Shown: positions 1 to 12,396 of the stretch, piece after piece | Position numbering within the stretch: the first letter of the stretch is position 1 | Layout: every line of letters starts with the position of its first letter | NCBI GenBank assembly: GCA_973895155.1 | Contig: OZ316893.1 | Span: 20,522,001 to 20,586,000, forward strand | Direction of reading: 5' to 3' | Length of the DNA stretch: 64,000 bases | DNA from: Marsupella aquatica | Taxonomy: Eukaryota; Marchantiophyta | Position numbers and translations under genes: made by a program | Notes under the pieces: generated by a model | The model's input: only the letters and a program-made list of their open reading frames with translations | What the model was told of the DNA's origin: nothing | Databases searched by the model: none

Positions 1-200
1 CTGCGTTACCGTGTCCAGTATACAGCACTGTAGTTGCTTCACTGTCTGTGTAGCCTGATTGGCAGATTGGGACTGCAGTCCCTTGCACTTTAAAGCCAAT
101 CATGGTCTGCTCCGATTTCCGAAGGACAGGGCCCCCTCCAGATGGCACTATCGAAGCTTCGTTATCACCATGGCAAATTCCCCTTCTGATTGTGCTTTTG

Positions 201-366
201 AAAAGAATGAACGTCCGCCGACGCTGGGACGGGAAACGCTCATCACAGAAATGGTGATGCTCAACAAATTCACATGGTCTGCGAAAAGACGAACGTCCGT
301 CGACGCAGCGACGGGAAACTTATCACAGGATGGTGATGCACAACAAACTCAATTTCTGACTGTGAG
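201..366. repeat. tandem duplication, about 83 bp period, two units
   Basis: Two adjacent diverged copies start at about 201 and 284. Both contain GAACGTCCG, CGACGC, CGGGAAAC, ATCACAG and TGGTGATGC in the same order. An open frame runs through them but its sequence resembles no family I know, so I treat this as non-coding repeat. Confidence 0.7.
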
Positions 367-3300
367 AAACGCAACACACTGGTCTTCTGAAAGAACTTCG
401 TTGCCCGGGAGTGGCAGGTAACGATCCGAGGGGACTGTTCAATCTACTGAGTCTGTGTCCATGCGTAATTCTGGTACCAGCGCGTGGTTAGGAGCGTTTC
501 ATGCACACGAAATTGTTGTGGATATGGCCGCGGGACGACAATTTGGCCAGCTGCTTAATTCCGTTGTGTACCTCTTTCACGAGCGCGTGTTTAGGTTCAT
601 TCCTGGCACACGAAATTGTTGCGCTTTTGGCCGCGGGAAGATGATGGCGCCAACTGCTGGAACCGATTTCGTGCTTCGGTAGGTGGACTGATGTTATCTT
701 GCTTATCACGGTGCAGCACGATAGAATGGGCAAAAACGAGGGCTTAGTCCTTGGCGGAGGCTCTGGTGCACTCAGGGCATCCTGTCCAAGTACTAGAGCT
801 CAATGCTAATCAGCCAGGGCGAGGCTTCTCCAACGCGGTGCACAAAGTTTGCTAGCTGTCCGAAAGTACTCACTCAGGTTATTGAAAGTTTGAGGGATGG
901 TGTGCTTGTCTAAAAATGAGATCACACGGGAGGAAGATGAGACATCGGTCCACGTTTTTCAAGAAAGCAGTGTAATTAACTAAACAATGAAAATGAGTAG
1001 CAAGTATCACGCATACCCTTTTTAGAATTGCGCTTTCAACATCTCTTACTCCTGTGTCCACAAACCAAGTCGGGCTTGAAAGCACATGGATCACGCAGCC
1101 GTGTCCGAAGTTTAGTATTTAGGTTGTCTCCGATTTGACATTGAATTAGTAAGTTACTCCGCACCCCGGTCCGTACCAAACAACGCAACTTCTCGGTCGT
1201 ATAATTGAAACATACAAAGTGAGGAGGTGGAAGCCTTGGTCACTTGGTGGTCTCGTCTCACTCCCATTGTCGGCTTGTTCCTCTGCCCCTCTCGGATTGG
1301 CACTCTACTTGGGATTGTGTACCTTTTTCTGGTACAGATAATTCTGCTGGACATCCATCGCATACTCCAATTGCATGACTCTGTTTGGGGTTCGAGTCGT
1401 CCGTTTAAGACAAAGCATTGGCGGCGCTAAGGTCTACAAAGGATACCGCATGGTCAGACAGCTACGGTCATCAGTTAAGGTCTAGCCGAGGTCGGAGGAG
1501 ATGGAATGCCTAGAGTGTTTGGTCTCTGCTGACTCCTTAGTGTAATTTTCCTCAGAACACGTGTCTTGGATGATCTGTTCGTCCGAAACGGTCATGCAGC
1601 TGCATGTTGGCGGCCAGACTGTGCAAGACTTTACAGGACGGGAACATTTTATTTCGCGTTTCTTATCGACCAACACGAGATGCTGAAAGAGGAGCTAACA
1701 GCCTTCTAACGAAGTCCTCGTCGGTTTGACTTAGTTACAAACGTTCACATGTAGAATTGTAGATTGCAGAGCAGATTGGGAGAGCTGTATTCTAGCGTAG
1801 CTGGACTGCTGGACGATTTGGTGAAGGTAACGGAAGTTCGAGCTCGGCTTGTTACCAAGGTGCGAATGTGCGTCGTGTTACGTAGATTGAAGCTTAGTCA
1901 TGAAGGTTGGGAGAGCTAGGGTTTGTGAGAGTAGCTCAACCAGTAGGTAGAAGATTTGGCAAAGACAGTTACTGAGAGCATATCCACCGCACTCGCTATT
2001 AGGCCCGTACAATCACAACAGTCGCCTGGAAGAGCTGATTGTCAACGATTTTATGCACACGGGTTGCTCTCTGCATTAATTTTAGATATTTTCCCGGTGC
2101 ACTAAGAAATCATTTGTCACAAGTGAAATTTGGCAAGGGCCTGTTTCCTGTTACCTGGAATGCACAGCATCTACCTGGAACAATACCGGTGGACCAGTCT
2201 GAGATGCTCTAAGGAAGTTCGTTTTCGGTTTCACTGAGATACAAAAGTGCACACGTAGATTGAAGCTTACTCACCAGGTTGGGAGTGTTATAAATAGAGA
2301 ATAGTCAGACGATTTGCTGAAGATTCCCTCGAACAGTCACATATGTGCTGCCAAAAGTGAGGTAAGTTAGCTTTTGTTCTGCGTACTGTTTTATTTCGTC
2401 GAGCTACGACATCCTATGACGAGAAATGCTGAATTTCTGCCCAGTGACTTTCAAGATACTTCACTCTCGGTGTTTCGTATGATTGTTCCGATGCCAAACG
2501 TTCCCCAAAGGGTGGTTTTGTTCGTTTCAATGCACTTCTCGAATTATTTCGATATCATTTTCTTTCAGGATGCCCTGGGTAGAGATTTGCAGCATCTTCA
2601 TGTGGTTATTCGATCACTATCAGTATCAGAAACCAAGTCTCTGAAAGTTTATCGGATAGTTTAGTCCGTTACAATGGCCAAACCAGGAATGTGCTGAAGG
2701 TCAAAGTCAGCTTCAATGGAATTTCGTGTTCCACGTTTTGTAAGCTTTGACGATGCCCTGAAATAAATTAGAGGGTTCCACTGGACCAGCAGCTTGTCCT
2801 CCACCAGCAGCGCAAAGACCCTGATGAAGGCTGACTGTTTTGGGCCGATCAGGAATTCTACCGGAGCCGCCTGTGACCGAATCTTACATCTGTTCTGACT
2901 TCTGGAATCCAGCCGCTGCTCTTTGTTTAAGCTTCGAAATGAGGGCCTCGCTCCATCGCATTAGCCTGCGCTGCACCGGTGATGGATAGTCGATACCATA
3001 TGAAGCGTTTTCGAATGAGCTCAGTTACAACAGTCAGCTGTGCAGTTTTTCCAATCGATTTCGTGCCATGAGACAGCGAGAGATCGGCTGTCAGCTCTGC
3101 GGTTTTTCCAATCCATTTCATTTCTCTTGCCACGAAAAAAGCACCAAAGAACCAGCTGCGATAAGTCATTACGCGCTACAAATCAGTCCCAGCATCGCTT
3201 CGCTGTTGCTCAACACGGAATTCGGAGTTTGAAAGTCAATCGTCGGCGTTTGCAACAAATTTCTTCGGATGGATCATGGCGAAAATTTCACTGCTGGTAC

Positions 3301-3384
3301 GGTACCGATCACTGTCAAGCTCTAACTTAGTAACTCCGACCGAAGTCTATCTTCAGTTCACTGATTGACTGTCTTGCATTGCAG
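367..3384. other. intergenic, no gene recognised
   Basis: Only short ORFs without recognisable domains occur here. A second local duplication is visible (GCACACGAAATTGTTG followed by TGGCCGCGGGA at about 503-537 and again at about 606-643). A motif around TTGAAGCTTA recurs near 1,890 and 2,261. A TTTTTCCAATC-containing stretch is doubled near 3,045-3,120. I see no coding exon that can be supported. Confidence 0.5.
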
Positions 3385-3385
3385 C

Positions 3386-3490
3386 TCTTTGCTTTCGTCT
3401 CTGTTCGTGGGGTTCTTCTCAAAATGGTTCTTCTCAAAATGCAAGGGGTCTTTGCTTTCGTCTCTGTTCGTGGGGTTCTTCTCAACATGC
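3386..3490. repeat. tandem duplication, 63 bp period
   Basis: The segment TCTTTGCTTTCGTCTCTG followed by TTCGTGGGGTTCTTCTCAA is present at 3,386 and again at 3,449, separated by a partial third copy of TTCTTCTCAAAATG. The units are nearly identical, so the duplication is recent. Confidence 0.75.
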
Positions 3491-3599
3491 AATTTCCCTG
3501 CAGATGCCATATTGGACTATTAATAAGGGCGTCTCAAAGGTTCAAAGTAGGGGACTATGGCTTTTTGTTTGTCAAAGTTGGGGACTATGGCATTTAGGG

Positions 3600-3722
3600 T
3601 TGTGTAAAAGGGCATATTTCTCCACGGGTTGTGTAAAAGTTTTTTTTCACTAGACTCTTTAAACAATTGGTTTATGGTCATGGCATATGACTAATCATTA
3701 TGACAAAAAATTATGGATTATG
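3600..3722. repeat. dispersed repeat, copy 1 (related to about 57.0 kb)
   Basis: The string GGTTGTGTAAAAG followed by a T-run, then ACAAAAAATTATGGAT, and then (in the adjoining duplication) an ordered set ending TTTGAGACCCC, recurs with substitutions at about 57,028-57,172. The order of motifs is preserved, so this is one dispersed family. I cannot assign it to a transposon class. Confidence 0.5.
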
Positions 3723-3966
3723 AATTTGGTACTTTGTAAGTTTAACTAGTGACTTAAGGTCATCAAAATTGAACCTTTGAGACCCCCTAATTGAAGACCC
3801 ATGAAAATTGGAAAGCAGAACAGTTTTATTTTGAAGCTGCTATATGGCAATTTGATACTTTGTAAGTTTAATTAGTGAGCTAAGGTCATCAAAATTGAAC
3901 CTTTGAGACCCCCTCATTGAAGACCCATGGAAATTGGAAAACAGAACATTTTTTGAAGCTGCTATA
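3723..3966. repeat. tandem duplication, about 126 bp period
   Basis: ACTTTGTAAGTTTAA occurs at 3,731 and again at 3,857. Both copies continue through AAGGTCATCAAAATTGAACC, TTTGAGACCCCCT, TTGAAGACCCATG and TTGAAGCTGCTATA. The downstream 4.5-5.1 kb duplication reuses the TTGAAGACCCATG module, so the three blocks share ancestry. Confidence 0.8.
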
Positions 3967-4502
3967 GCCAACACCTTCTACCCTATTTTGTCTTATTAGA
4001 AGAATAGTTTCTGAATTTTGTTTTAAATCTAGCCTAGGGTAATCTATCATTTCATTTTGTATTAGTTTGAATTCAGCAAATTTTCTAACCCCTTTAATTA
4101 TTTGAAGTCTATGATTTTCATTTGATATATTAGGTTTTACTATGATAGTTTATCATGGATGTGATGAAATTTTTATTCTGTCATTCTTTCTCTATGGCAT
4201 GGCAAGTTAGACTCACAAGGATGCACCAGTCCAAAAACCAGCAGTGCCCTGTAGGTTATATGTCCATCGGTGAAAAACTTTCCAACCATTATGGTTTAGA
4301 GGTTAAAAGGTGCCACCTAAACATTGAATATCTCAATAGAGCCAAAAAGTAGAGTACAAAGCTAGAGTACAAAGCTAGCATACTTCTCTGTCAACCACAA
4401 AGTACTATACCCCTAGATATTTTGACTTATAAATTATGTACTTGTCTTTCTTCACTCTAAAGGTGTGCATTTTTCTTCCATTTATTTCTTTCAATCCACT
4501 AT

Positions 4503-5100
4503 TTTAATACATTTGAATATGATGCTATAGCTGCTATTTGATAAACTATTTAAATTAATTGGTAATTTACATAGGGTACAATTAACATTATTGTCAATAA
4601 GTTAAAATAGCTGTGTATTAGAAGGAACATGCTAATAAGTTAAAATAGCTATGTCTTAGAAGGAACATGCTATATTGAAGACCCATGAAAATTGGAAAGC
4701 AATGCAGCCATGGATATGTGCCAAATTGGACAATTGGGGACCCTTTGGGAGTTTGGGAAAGCAATGCAGCCATGGACATAGCATTCTTGCCATGGATATG
4801 TGCCAAATTGGAGTTTAATACATTTGAATACGATGCTATAGCTGCTACTTGATAAACTATTTAAATTAATTGGTAGTTTACATAGGGAACAAATGACATT
4901 ATTGTCATTAAGTTAAAATAGCTGTGTCTTAGAAGGAACATACTATATATTGAAGACCCATGAAAATTGGAAAGCAATGCAGCCATGGATATGTGCCAAA
5001 TTGGACAATTGGGGACCCTTTGGGAGTTTGGGAAAGCAATGCAGCCATGGACATAGCATTTTTGCCATGGATATGTGCCAAATTGGACAATTGGAGGCCC
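4503..5100. repeat. tandem duplication, about 311 bp period
   Basis: Unit 1 starts at 4,503 and unit 2 at 4,814, both with TTTAATACATTTGAATA. Both carry GATGCTATAGCTGCTA, TAAACTATTTAAATTAATTG, AGTTAAAATAGCTGTGT, TTGAAGACCCATG and two copies of an AGCAATGCAGCCATGGA module. Unit 1 also contains a small internal duplication of the TAGAAGGAACATGCTA segment. The ORFs that run through the block on both strands are by-products of the repeat. Confidence 0.85.
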
Positions 5101-6827
5101 TTTGGGAGTTTCGGAAAGCAATGGAGCCATGGACAGAGCATTCTTTCAGTGTCTTTTTCAAAACCAAGAATACTTTCCCCCCTGACCATCTCTTGACATT
5201 GAAGCTTGAATTTAGAATCAATAAATACAATAACATGTTGTACTTTATTTTGTCGTGGTCGTATTTTGAATTTGCTTTGCCAAATTAAATTAAGTTAATG
5301 ACAAAGAAAATGAAGAAGCAAAAAAACATTACATTTAGTGTGAAGAAAGGAGTGACACTCTTTTACATTCAAGAAAAATGGAGCTCCCAAATGATGCACA
5401 ACAATCAAGTCACCATTCAATCATGCTTATTAACTTCTCCTCCATTTGCCTTCCTCTACCAGTCTTTATTGATTCCCATGGGAAGTTTCTTTCAAAATTT
5501 TGGGATGCACATGTAGCCACATCAGCATGATTTGCCACAAGCAATAACCCTTAGTTATGCAAGAAGAACCAAATTTGACTGTTTGTGTTTGGGGCAAGGC
5601 AAAGAAAAATTAATCCATGGACCCCCTTGTTTCTTTGCTTAGTTTGAGTTTCTTTATTTTGGATTCAGGGTTTAGAGTTTAGGAGTTGTAGAAATTGGTG
5701 AACACTTCCCCCCCTTATATATAGGAGTTGTAGAAACTCTGGAGACGACTGACTCTGGACAAACTAAACCCGCGTTTGAGTGCCAAAAACTGAAAATTCA
5801 GAGGTGGTTACATTTTTGGGAACCACTTTAATAACTTGTTATTATTATTGAAATTTTATTTATGTTATAGTTTCTTTAATAAGTAAAAAAGATAACTAAA
5901 ACATCTAATGCTTAAAAACATTAACATCTTCTTGTGTATTTGATTTACTTTTATTTTAGTTTTACGTGTAGGAATTACTGCATAGCGACCTAGTTGTTAC
6001 AAAAAACTTAAAAAATCTGGGAATGTTTTTTTTTGCAAACAGTTGCGTCCTCTTTGTTGATGTCATTGTTGATGTGGCACGTCCTCGTGCCAGGAATTTG
6101 CAAGAGACTCCTAATGGGGGTCCGACAATTAAAGACCTAACTATAAAAACAATAGAAAACTGAAAACTAGCATTATAAGTACACAAAGAAAATGATAAAA
6201 TAGGGTGTGAAAGAAAACAATCTTTGATGAGTTGTGATTGATATGTCAATGTTTTTTGGTAATCTATTTCAATTTTCTATTTAATTACACATTTTTGAAA
6301 TAATGACAAGAAGAAATAAACTCTTCAATTACTCTAACATTACCAAGGTAACATAAGAAACCCAATAAACTTTTAAACTTCTCTGACTAACATTTACCAA
6401 GTAACTTAATAAACACTTTGGCTATTGATAAAGGAGTAACCAACAAAGGTAAGAAATATCATAATTATTATGGGTAGAAGAATACCAAGGGACTCTAAGA
6501 ACTTTCAACACTTATGCACAACGTAATATTTTGCATGAACATATGGAATGTTACATGTATTGTATAGACATAGAGGTACTAAGTGAAACATTTTGCATGA
6601 AGAATTGCCCTTGGCATTACCGTGAATGTACTCCTATTTGCCTTCAATGAAATTCTCTTAACTATCTTTAAAATTCACTTCATTTATAATCCTCCATTTA
6701 ATCTTTTTCATCTCATCTATCTATTCCAATGTGCAACTCTTCATGGCTCCAAATAGTTCAATCAAAACAAGCTTACATAACCAAGGGGTCCTCAAACTAA
6801 TTACCACTATAATACCTATACCGGTCT
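5101..6827. other. AT-rich intergenic, no gene recognised
   Basis: Strongly AT-rich sequence with scattered short ORFs. No conserved motif, exon or RNA gene could be recognised on either strand. Confidence 0.5.
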
Positions 6828-7956
6828 GTCCCTTTACAAACTAACTAAAAAAAGGGAACAAATCTTCACATTTTAACACCGTCAGATCTATCCATACACA
6901 CCATCTAAAGTAAATGCTGCCCAAGTTGCCCTTTAGCCTGCTCAAGATTTAAAAAACTTAATTAAAAATAATTAAATTTCTTTATATTTAAATTGGAAAA
7001 TTGGGAAATAAGTTTGATTATAAATAAAATATAAAACATGTATCTCTCTGAAAATTTAAAATTTTAGAAATCAATTTTTTTTGTCATTTGACTATGCTTG
7101 GACTCTTAACACATTGACCATCACGTCTCCAATTCTATGTGCAATGCACAAGTTTATGAACGTGACCATAAAAGTGTATGGCTGGGATCACAAATAACAT
7201 GTCTCAATAAGTACATTGCAAAGCTTATAATTTTTTGCCTCGCCTTGATATCTTTTCTCGACTTGATATATTTTTCTAGTCTTCACGTATTTATCTCTCC
7301 TTAACATCTTTTCCTTGCCTTGCCATCTTTTTCTCATTTCGTTATCTTTTCTCACATTGACATCTTTATCTCACCGTGACTTTTGTCCTCACCCTCACAC
7401 CTTTTCACTCCTCAAAATCTTTTCGCTCTTCAACATCTTTTCTCACCTTGACATCTTATCTTCTTGCTTATCTTTTTCTCATCTTGCCTTGTTTTCTCTC
7501 CTTGCCTCGTTTTCTCTCCTTGTCATCACTTCCTCATCTTGACGTATTTTTTCTCACCTTGCCATCTTATCTCTCCTCAACATATTTTTCTCACCTCAAG
7601 TTCATTTCCTCACCGCAACGTTTTCTCACGTACCTCGACATTTTTTCCTCACTTGACATCTTTTCTCACCTCAATATCTTTTGTGCACAAGTATCAGCCA
7701 GGCCCAAGATGTATTTCACAACATCTTTTACTTCACAACATCTTTGACTAACGAGATACTTTACTTATCGACCATTTTGTACTTAACAAAATTTTAGTTT
7801 ATACTTGATGACAACTTTATACTTGATGACATCTTGGGAGACATGACAAGATCTTTTTTCTTAATAACATCTTGGGGGCGACACGACATCGTTTTTCTTA
7901 ACGATATCTTGGGCGACATGACATCTTTTGTGCAATGCACGGGTAATGAGCTAGTA
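6828..7956 (-). mobile_element. Helitron-like non-autonomous element, copy 1 (expanded)
   Basis: Read on the minus strand, the element begins at about 7,956 with TACTAGCTCATTACCCGTG followed by CATTGCACAAAAGATG, a GC-rich palindromic start that resembles plant Helitron 5' ends. The same start lies at 62,722 on the plus strand. Further shared landmarks in the same order are GAATTGGAGACG, a T-run, TATGGATAGATCTGA and GTTTGTAAAGGGA, so the two are copies of one family. Copy 1 is about 1.1 kb against about 0.6 kb because an internal minisatellite has expanded. No transposase or Rep/helicase is encoded. The Helitron assignment is inference; no convincing 3' hairpin with CTRR was found. Confidence 0.6.
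7245..7690. repeat. pyrimidine-rich minisatellite inside the Helitron-like element
   Basis: Roughly 20 bp degenerate units of the form TTTTCTCACCTTGACATCT (minus strand GATGTCAAGGTGAGAAAA) are repeated about twenty times. Copy 2 of the element at 62.9 kb holds only one or two such units (GATGTCAATGTGAGAAAA), so the array grew inside this copy. Several ORFs encode the repeat as Ser/Phe/Leu-rich peptides and are not genes. Confidence 0.8.
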
Positions 7957-9204
7957 GAGTATATAGTAAGAGCATCTCCAGCTAGGTTGCAAAGCCATGT
8001 GACCTCCATCTTTTTCCATTAGCAGCCATCATTTTCAGGCAAAGCTCCCCAAGACCACTCTATATCCCCAAATGAAAGGAGGCCCACCACCCAAATGCAA
8101 TTATGTTGCCACTAGATTGTCGGGCTAGATTGGTAATCACACTAGGCACCCACAAAATGCTGCCCCATATCAATTGACCTTCTTCCAGCCACAAAGTGTC
8201 ACTTGTGACGAGAAACTCACAGCACGAAGAATACTCCCAAGTGTGTACTTTGTGACTGACTATGGATGGAGGCTGGTTACAGAGTTCACTGGTGGTGATT
8301 CATGAAAAGGATGCAGGCCGGCTAGTTTTGAGGTCTCTCAATCAGTTAGTAACAGGCAAGCTGTCACACCATTCTAGGTAGTGTTAGAGTGTATCGTACT
8401 ATCTAGATCCGTATGTTTGGTATGTGTGCTATATGAGCCGATAAGGTTTTGTCAGGTTTGTGTGAGAGGGTACTTCTCACTTGTGAGGCATTGAAAGGTC
8501 ATCTTTCAATGTTGAGCCTTGGAGAGAGAGGAGCTTGAGTGGCTATGGTGGCTATGAGCTCCGCTTGTGTAACGTGGATTCCTTGAGTAGTGCAAGGTGC
8601 GTTGGCTTGACATACGTGTGTGATCGGATCGGTGCGGGATCGATGGGGTATTGTTGACTGGGATCGTTGTGCCAATTGTATGGAGATTACATTGAAAGAT
8701 CATGAGCTTCAAACTCTGTTGTGCGGACAGAAGCTCAGTCTGAGTTTATCGTTGACGGTGACGGTTCGTGGTAGCTCGAATCAATTGGATTTGTGTTTGA
8801 CGCGGATTCATGTTTCTTGAATCGTTGGTTCTATTGTTTGAGTACTCTGTTGCTATTTGATCTGGTTCTGGCCAAGCTTGAACGTTGGATCTGGATCTGG
8901 TCTAGATCTGGATTGAGTTGGAGTCTAGATCTGGAAAAAGATGGCCGAAGGTTGCTGCTTGTATCGCACTACTGTTTTGTGGACAGATCTGTTGGAATTT
9001 TGAGTGCTCGCAGCATTTTATTGTCAAGGGACGCTCACCAAATGTCCCAGAAATGTGCGCGACAGGTTTGCAGAGGTCAAGAGCCATCGACGTTGCCATT
9101 TTTTTGAAGGAAATTGCTGCTTTTGAGTGGCAAATGTTGCCATTTCTGAGCCCGACGACTTCTGTTTTGTGTACACACATAACTGTGCGCGCATAAGGCG
9201 ACGC
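7957..9204. other. intergenic, no gene recognised
   Basis: No recognisable coding exon. The region lies upstream of the gypsy element and could include its 5' LTR and leader, but I found no sequence matching the putative 3' LTR start at 17,248, so the 5' LTR is missing, diverged or outside what I can recognise. Confidence 0.4.
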
Positions 9205-9425
9205 GTGAGGTCACCCATCCCGAAAGTGCTCCCACCATGAGCGCAAAGTCACCCATCGTGAGCGCAAGCAGGCGCGAGGTCGAGGTCACCCATCGCGAGC
9301 GCAAGCAGGCACGAGGTCGAGGTCACCCATCCCGGGGCTGTTCCGGGTCGTGAGCGCAAGGGGAGGCACGAGGTCGAGCGCGAGGAGGTCACCCATCCCG
9401 GGGCTATTCCCAGCCGCAAGCGCTT
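9205..9425. repeat. GC-rich tandem repeat with GTCACCCATC core
   Basis: GTCACCCATC recurs five times (about 9,210, 9,248, 9,285, 9,322 and 9,389), each with a nearby GAGCGCAAG-type segment and GAGGTCGAGG spacers, giving a 37-39 bp period and one longer interval. It is much more CpG-rich than its surroundings and lies about 0.6-0.8 kb upstream of the retrotransposon gag. Confidence 0.8.
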
Positions 9426-9988
9426 AACTGGCAAGTTCTCATCCCACCTTGTGTGCACACAAGTTTTCACAACTTGTTTAGATTCAAGCGCCAGGGGGCT
9501 TTATACACTTTCCGGTTTGCTTAGAACCTTGTTTCGGGCCAAATAAGAGGCTCTTTAGAGGTTTTTGATAGTTTTGAGTTCATCTAAATACACAGATTGA
9601 ACTAATTGTGCATAGTTTCTCATCTATAACATTGGGATATCATGAAGCCTATTATGAAGGCCTTTCATTGAACATTATGAATATTTATTTGATCAATGTG
9701 TGATCACTCTTGGTGTGGAGAGTTAGTGTTTGACTATTCTTGTTGATTGGATCCTCTCCACGCTTGTTTCCTGTTTATGTGCCATGTTGGTTCGGTGTGG
9801 GGGCTTGATTCCATAGGAGTGATCCGGGTTTGCAACTGGACATTCTAGTGTGCTGTGTATTTCTCTCCTGGTGATGTTGGAGTGATGCCCAACACACCAT
9901 GGTGAGTGCTTGTGGTGCTGACAGGGATAGATTGCCCTTAGGGTTAGCACATAGATTAGGTTAGGGTTGGTCACCACGGATTCTTCTG

Positions 9989-11107
9989 GTGCTGCTGGAT
10001 TACCCGATGGACGATGGACGACGGACCGATTTCACTCGGAGTGGGGCACAGTTTCGGCCAGCGGCATTGGTAGCAATCAGCAGTGCAGCTTCAGACAGTG
10101 ATTTTGATGAGGACTCAGTGACCAGTTCTCCTCATGATCAAGTGGTTGCACCTTTGTTGTGGGATATGGACGAGATGTACGGGGCTACAAAGGGCCCACG
10201 ACGATACTCTGGTGCAGTTGGCACGATTGATCTGGATGACTTCATCCAGGAGTTTGATACGTGGTGCGATATGCAGACATTGCATAACGCCACATTGTTT
10301 ACCCCTTTCATGGCATGGAAGGGATTATTTCAGCATTTGGAGGGGCCACCCATGGATGACTACCATGAGTTTCGGAAGGCTCATTTGGTTGAGATTGAGG
10401 CATGGAGGCAACATTGGTCGCCTAATTACGTGTCCATCACCTATGGCACTAGTGCGGCTGCCCAACCCATTGCCACAGCTGCTGCTTCTTCTAGCAGCAC
10501 TAGCCAGAGTGGCACACCATCCACCAGCAGCACTCCAGCAACATCCACCGCTACTCCTGCCGGTGTGATTGCGACAGGAACTGGAGTTGCGCCAACATTT
10601 AACCCTATGGTGGAATTCTTTGAGGTACTGAAGCAGAACTATCAGGGTGTAAGAACTGATAAGTTGAAGGGTCTTCAGGAGTTCCAGCGCAAGACTGGAG
10701 AGAGTCTACGTGAGGCATACACTCGTATGCTCAGATTGATCACTGTCACCAAAGGAATGACAGAGGCTCAGGCAGTCCAGTTTTGGTATGCAATTCTGGA
10801 CAGAGAATTGCGACGCAGAGTGAGAGATGTCACTCTGCTTAGGGATGCAGATCCCACATTAGCAGTTGTTTTTACACTTTCTGAGCGCATTGAGCTCAAT
10901 ATGGTGAATGAGAAGGTGGTGACTTCCGGATTTGCCAAGGAAGCACCAAAGGCTGCATCCACATCCACACCACAACCTACTACACGGAAGAGCCAGAGGG
11001 AGAAGCCTACTACACGAGAGTCTACCAGCCCTCTGTGCCCTCTTATGTTGGACAACAATCAGGATGTTGAACCTGTGGTGGGGATCATGCACAGAGATAT
11101 TGCCTAG
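9989..11107 (+). pseudogene. Gag polyprotein of the methyltransferase-bearing gypsy element
   Basis: A 372-residue frame with an acidic N-terminus, a helical central part matching the general look of retrotransposon gag (about residues 70-150 and 200-320), and a Ser/Thr/Pro/Ala-rich linker around 155-195. The capsid-like segment contains the LQEFQRKTGESLREAYTRM stretch typical of Ty3 gag. The frame should continue into zinc knuckles, but these lie in another frame (11,065 onward), so a frameshift near 11.0 kb separates them. The start ATG is the first in the frame; the true start could lie slightly downstream. It would package element RNA in cytoplasmic particles. Confidence 0.8.
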
Positions 11108-12072
11108 ATCATAGAGGATCAGGGGGAGCATCAGCACCTGATCAGCGACAGTGTGATCATTGTGGAGCTCCTGGACACACCAAGGATAGGTGTTTCTCAC
11201 TCCACCCTGAGTTACGGAGGGGAGGATCCCGTACACATGATCAGGGAAGAGGAGGAGGAGGTAGAGGTGGTGGACGTGGTCGTGGCATGCCACATGCAGG
11301 GAGACAGGGAGGTGACGCTGCCCCTGCTGTAACCATAGATCCAAAGGATGCTAAGATTGCTCAATTGGAGCAACAGCTAGCTGCCATGGCTAGTTCCCAG
11401 GCGAGACCTACTTCTGGTGATGGGGCATCTACATCCTATGGATCTTCCACATCCCATGGTCCTTCCACATCTTATGGAGCTGATGGAGATCTTGCCACCA
11501 TGGGATTCATGTGTGGCACTGCACATATTGATGCATCAACAACTTTGACACGTGGGGCAGCCAAAGCTCTTGAGCCCCGAGGAGCAGTAGTGGAGCTAGA
11601 TCCACATAGGGGGGATGCACGTCGACAGACAAAGCTTCCTCAGTCTTTTACATTGTCAGAGACAGTTCAGACTGCCTCTATGAACCCGGTTCAGACAAAC
11701 CCTGGCGTGGGTAAGTTGGAAGAATCCGGTAGTGATACAGTAGGGATGACAGGTACCCTGCTGGGGGTGGCTACTGCCATAGTACGCACCCCATTATTTT
11801 CAGCGACAGACATGCTGAACTTGGGAGTTGGTCTTGCAGAAGTATTCAGATTGGCAGCTACACTCTGTGAGGACACTACAGTTGTTGCTTCCCATGTAGA
11901 AGCGGCTTGCAGTGTTGAAGCAGTGAAGACCATACCACCTACTGCTACTAGTGAGACATGGCATGCAGCAGCAGCAAGGTTTAGGGTTTACCAGCATGCC
12001 CTGCATTTGAGAGGACTAGGTTTAAACCTAGTGTTGTGTCATTGGATAATCGGAGTGGTATCTTCCGATTAG
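11065..12072 (+). pseudogene. Gag C-terminus with two zinc knuckles and linker to protease
   Basis: In this frame a first CCHC knuckle spans 11,065-11,103 (Cys, then a TGA stop where Trp is expected, then C-GGDH-AQRYC). A second, intact one begins at 11,152 (CDHCGAPGHTKDRC). A Gly/Arg-rich stretch follows, then a short coiled-coil-like segment (IAQLEQQLAAM) and a Ser/Thr-rich linker. Zinc knuckles of this type bind RNA during packaging. The frame ends at 12,072, while the protease continues in a different frame from about 12,036. Confidence 0.75.
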
Positions 12073-12396
12073 TTGGGCCTTCTGGAGCAGTATACCAGCC
12101 AGAGAGAGTGTTACTGGATACTGGTGCTAAGCCCTTGATGTTGGGGAAGTCTGCCATACGTGGATTGGGATTGCGTCCAGAGGATTTGGAGGATTGTCCC
12201 TTTCCCATTCAGACTTCATTGGGGGGACCTACACCTACATAGCATATCACCAGGAGACCACTTGATTTGAGGATTCAGGAAGGTCATACCACAGATAGCT
12301 CACAGATACAGGCGCGAGCTATTCTGACTAAGGCAGAGTCATATGATGTGTTGGTGGGATGTACAGTGCTCTACCCCACGGGATTTATTCTTGATT
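12036..12396 (+). pseudogene. retroviral-type aspartic protease of the gypsy element
   Basis: The catalytic motif LLDTGAKPLML is at about 12,111-12,143 (Asp-Thr-Gly at 12,117-12,125), followed by a second hydrophobic block. A TAG at 12,240-12,242 interrupts the frame at a position that reads Thr-stop-His and is most simply explained as a former CAG. The same frame then continues to about 12,390, where it shifts to the methyltransferase frame. The protease would process the Gag-Pol polyprotein. Confidence 0.75.

Noticed and set aside
4861-5288. Several overlapping ORFs with similar peptides
   Set aside because: They are products of the 311 bp tandem duplication and appear on both strands.
7315-7751. 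Ser/Leu/Phe-rich ORFs in three frames
   Set aside because: They arise from the pyrimidine-rich minisatellite of the Helitron-like element.
8340-9980. 5' LTR of the methyltransferase gypsy element
   Set aside because: No segment here repeats the sequence that starts at 17,248, so a 5' LTR cannot be claimed.
10134-10568. 144-residue ORF inside gag
   Set aside because: It is an alternate frame of the gag coding sequence without independent support.
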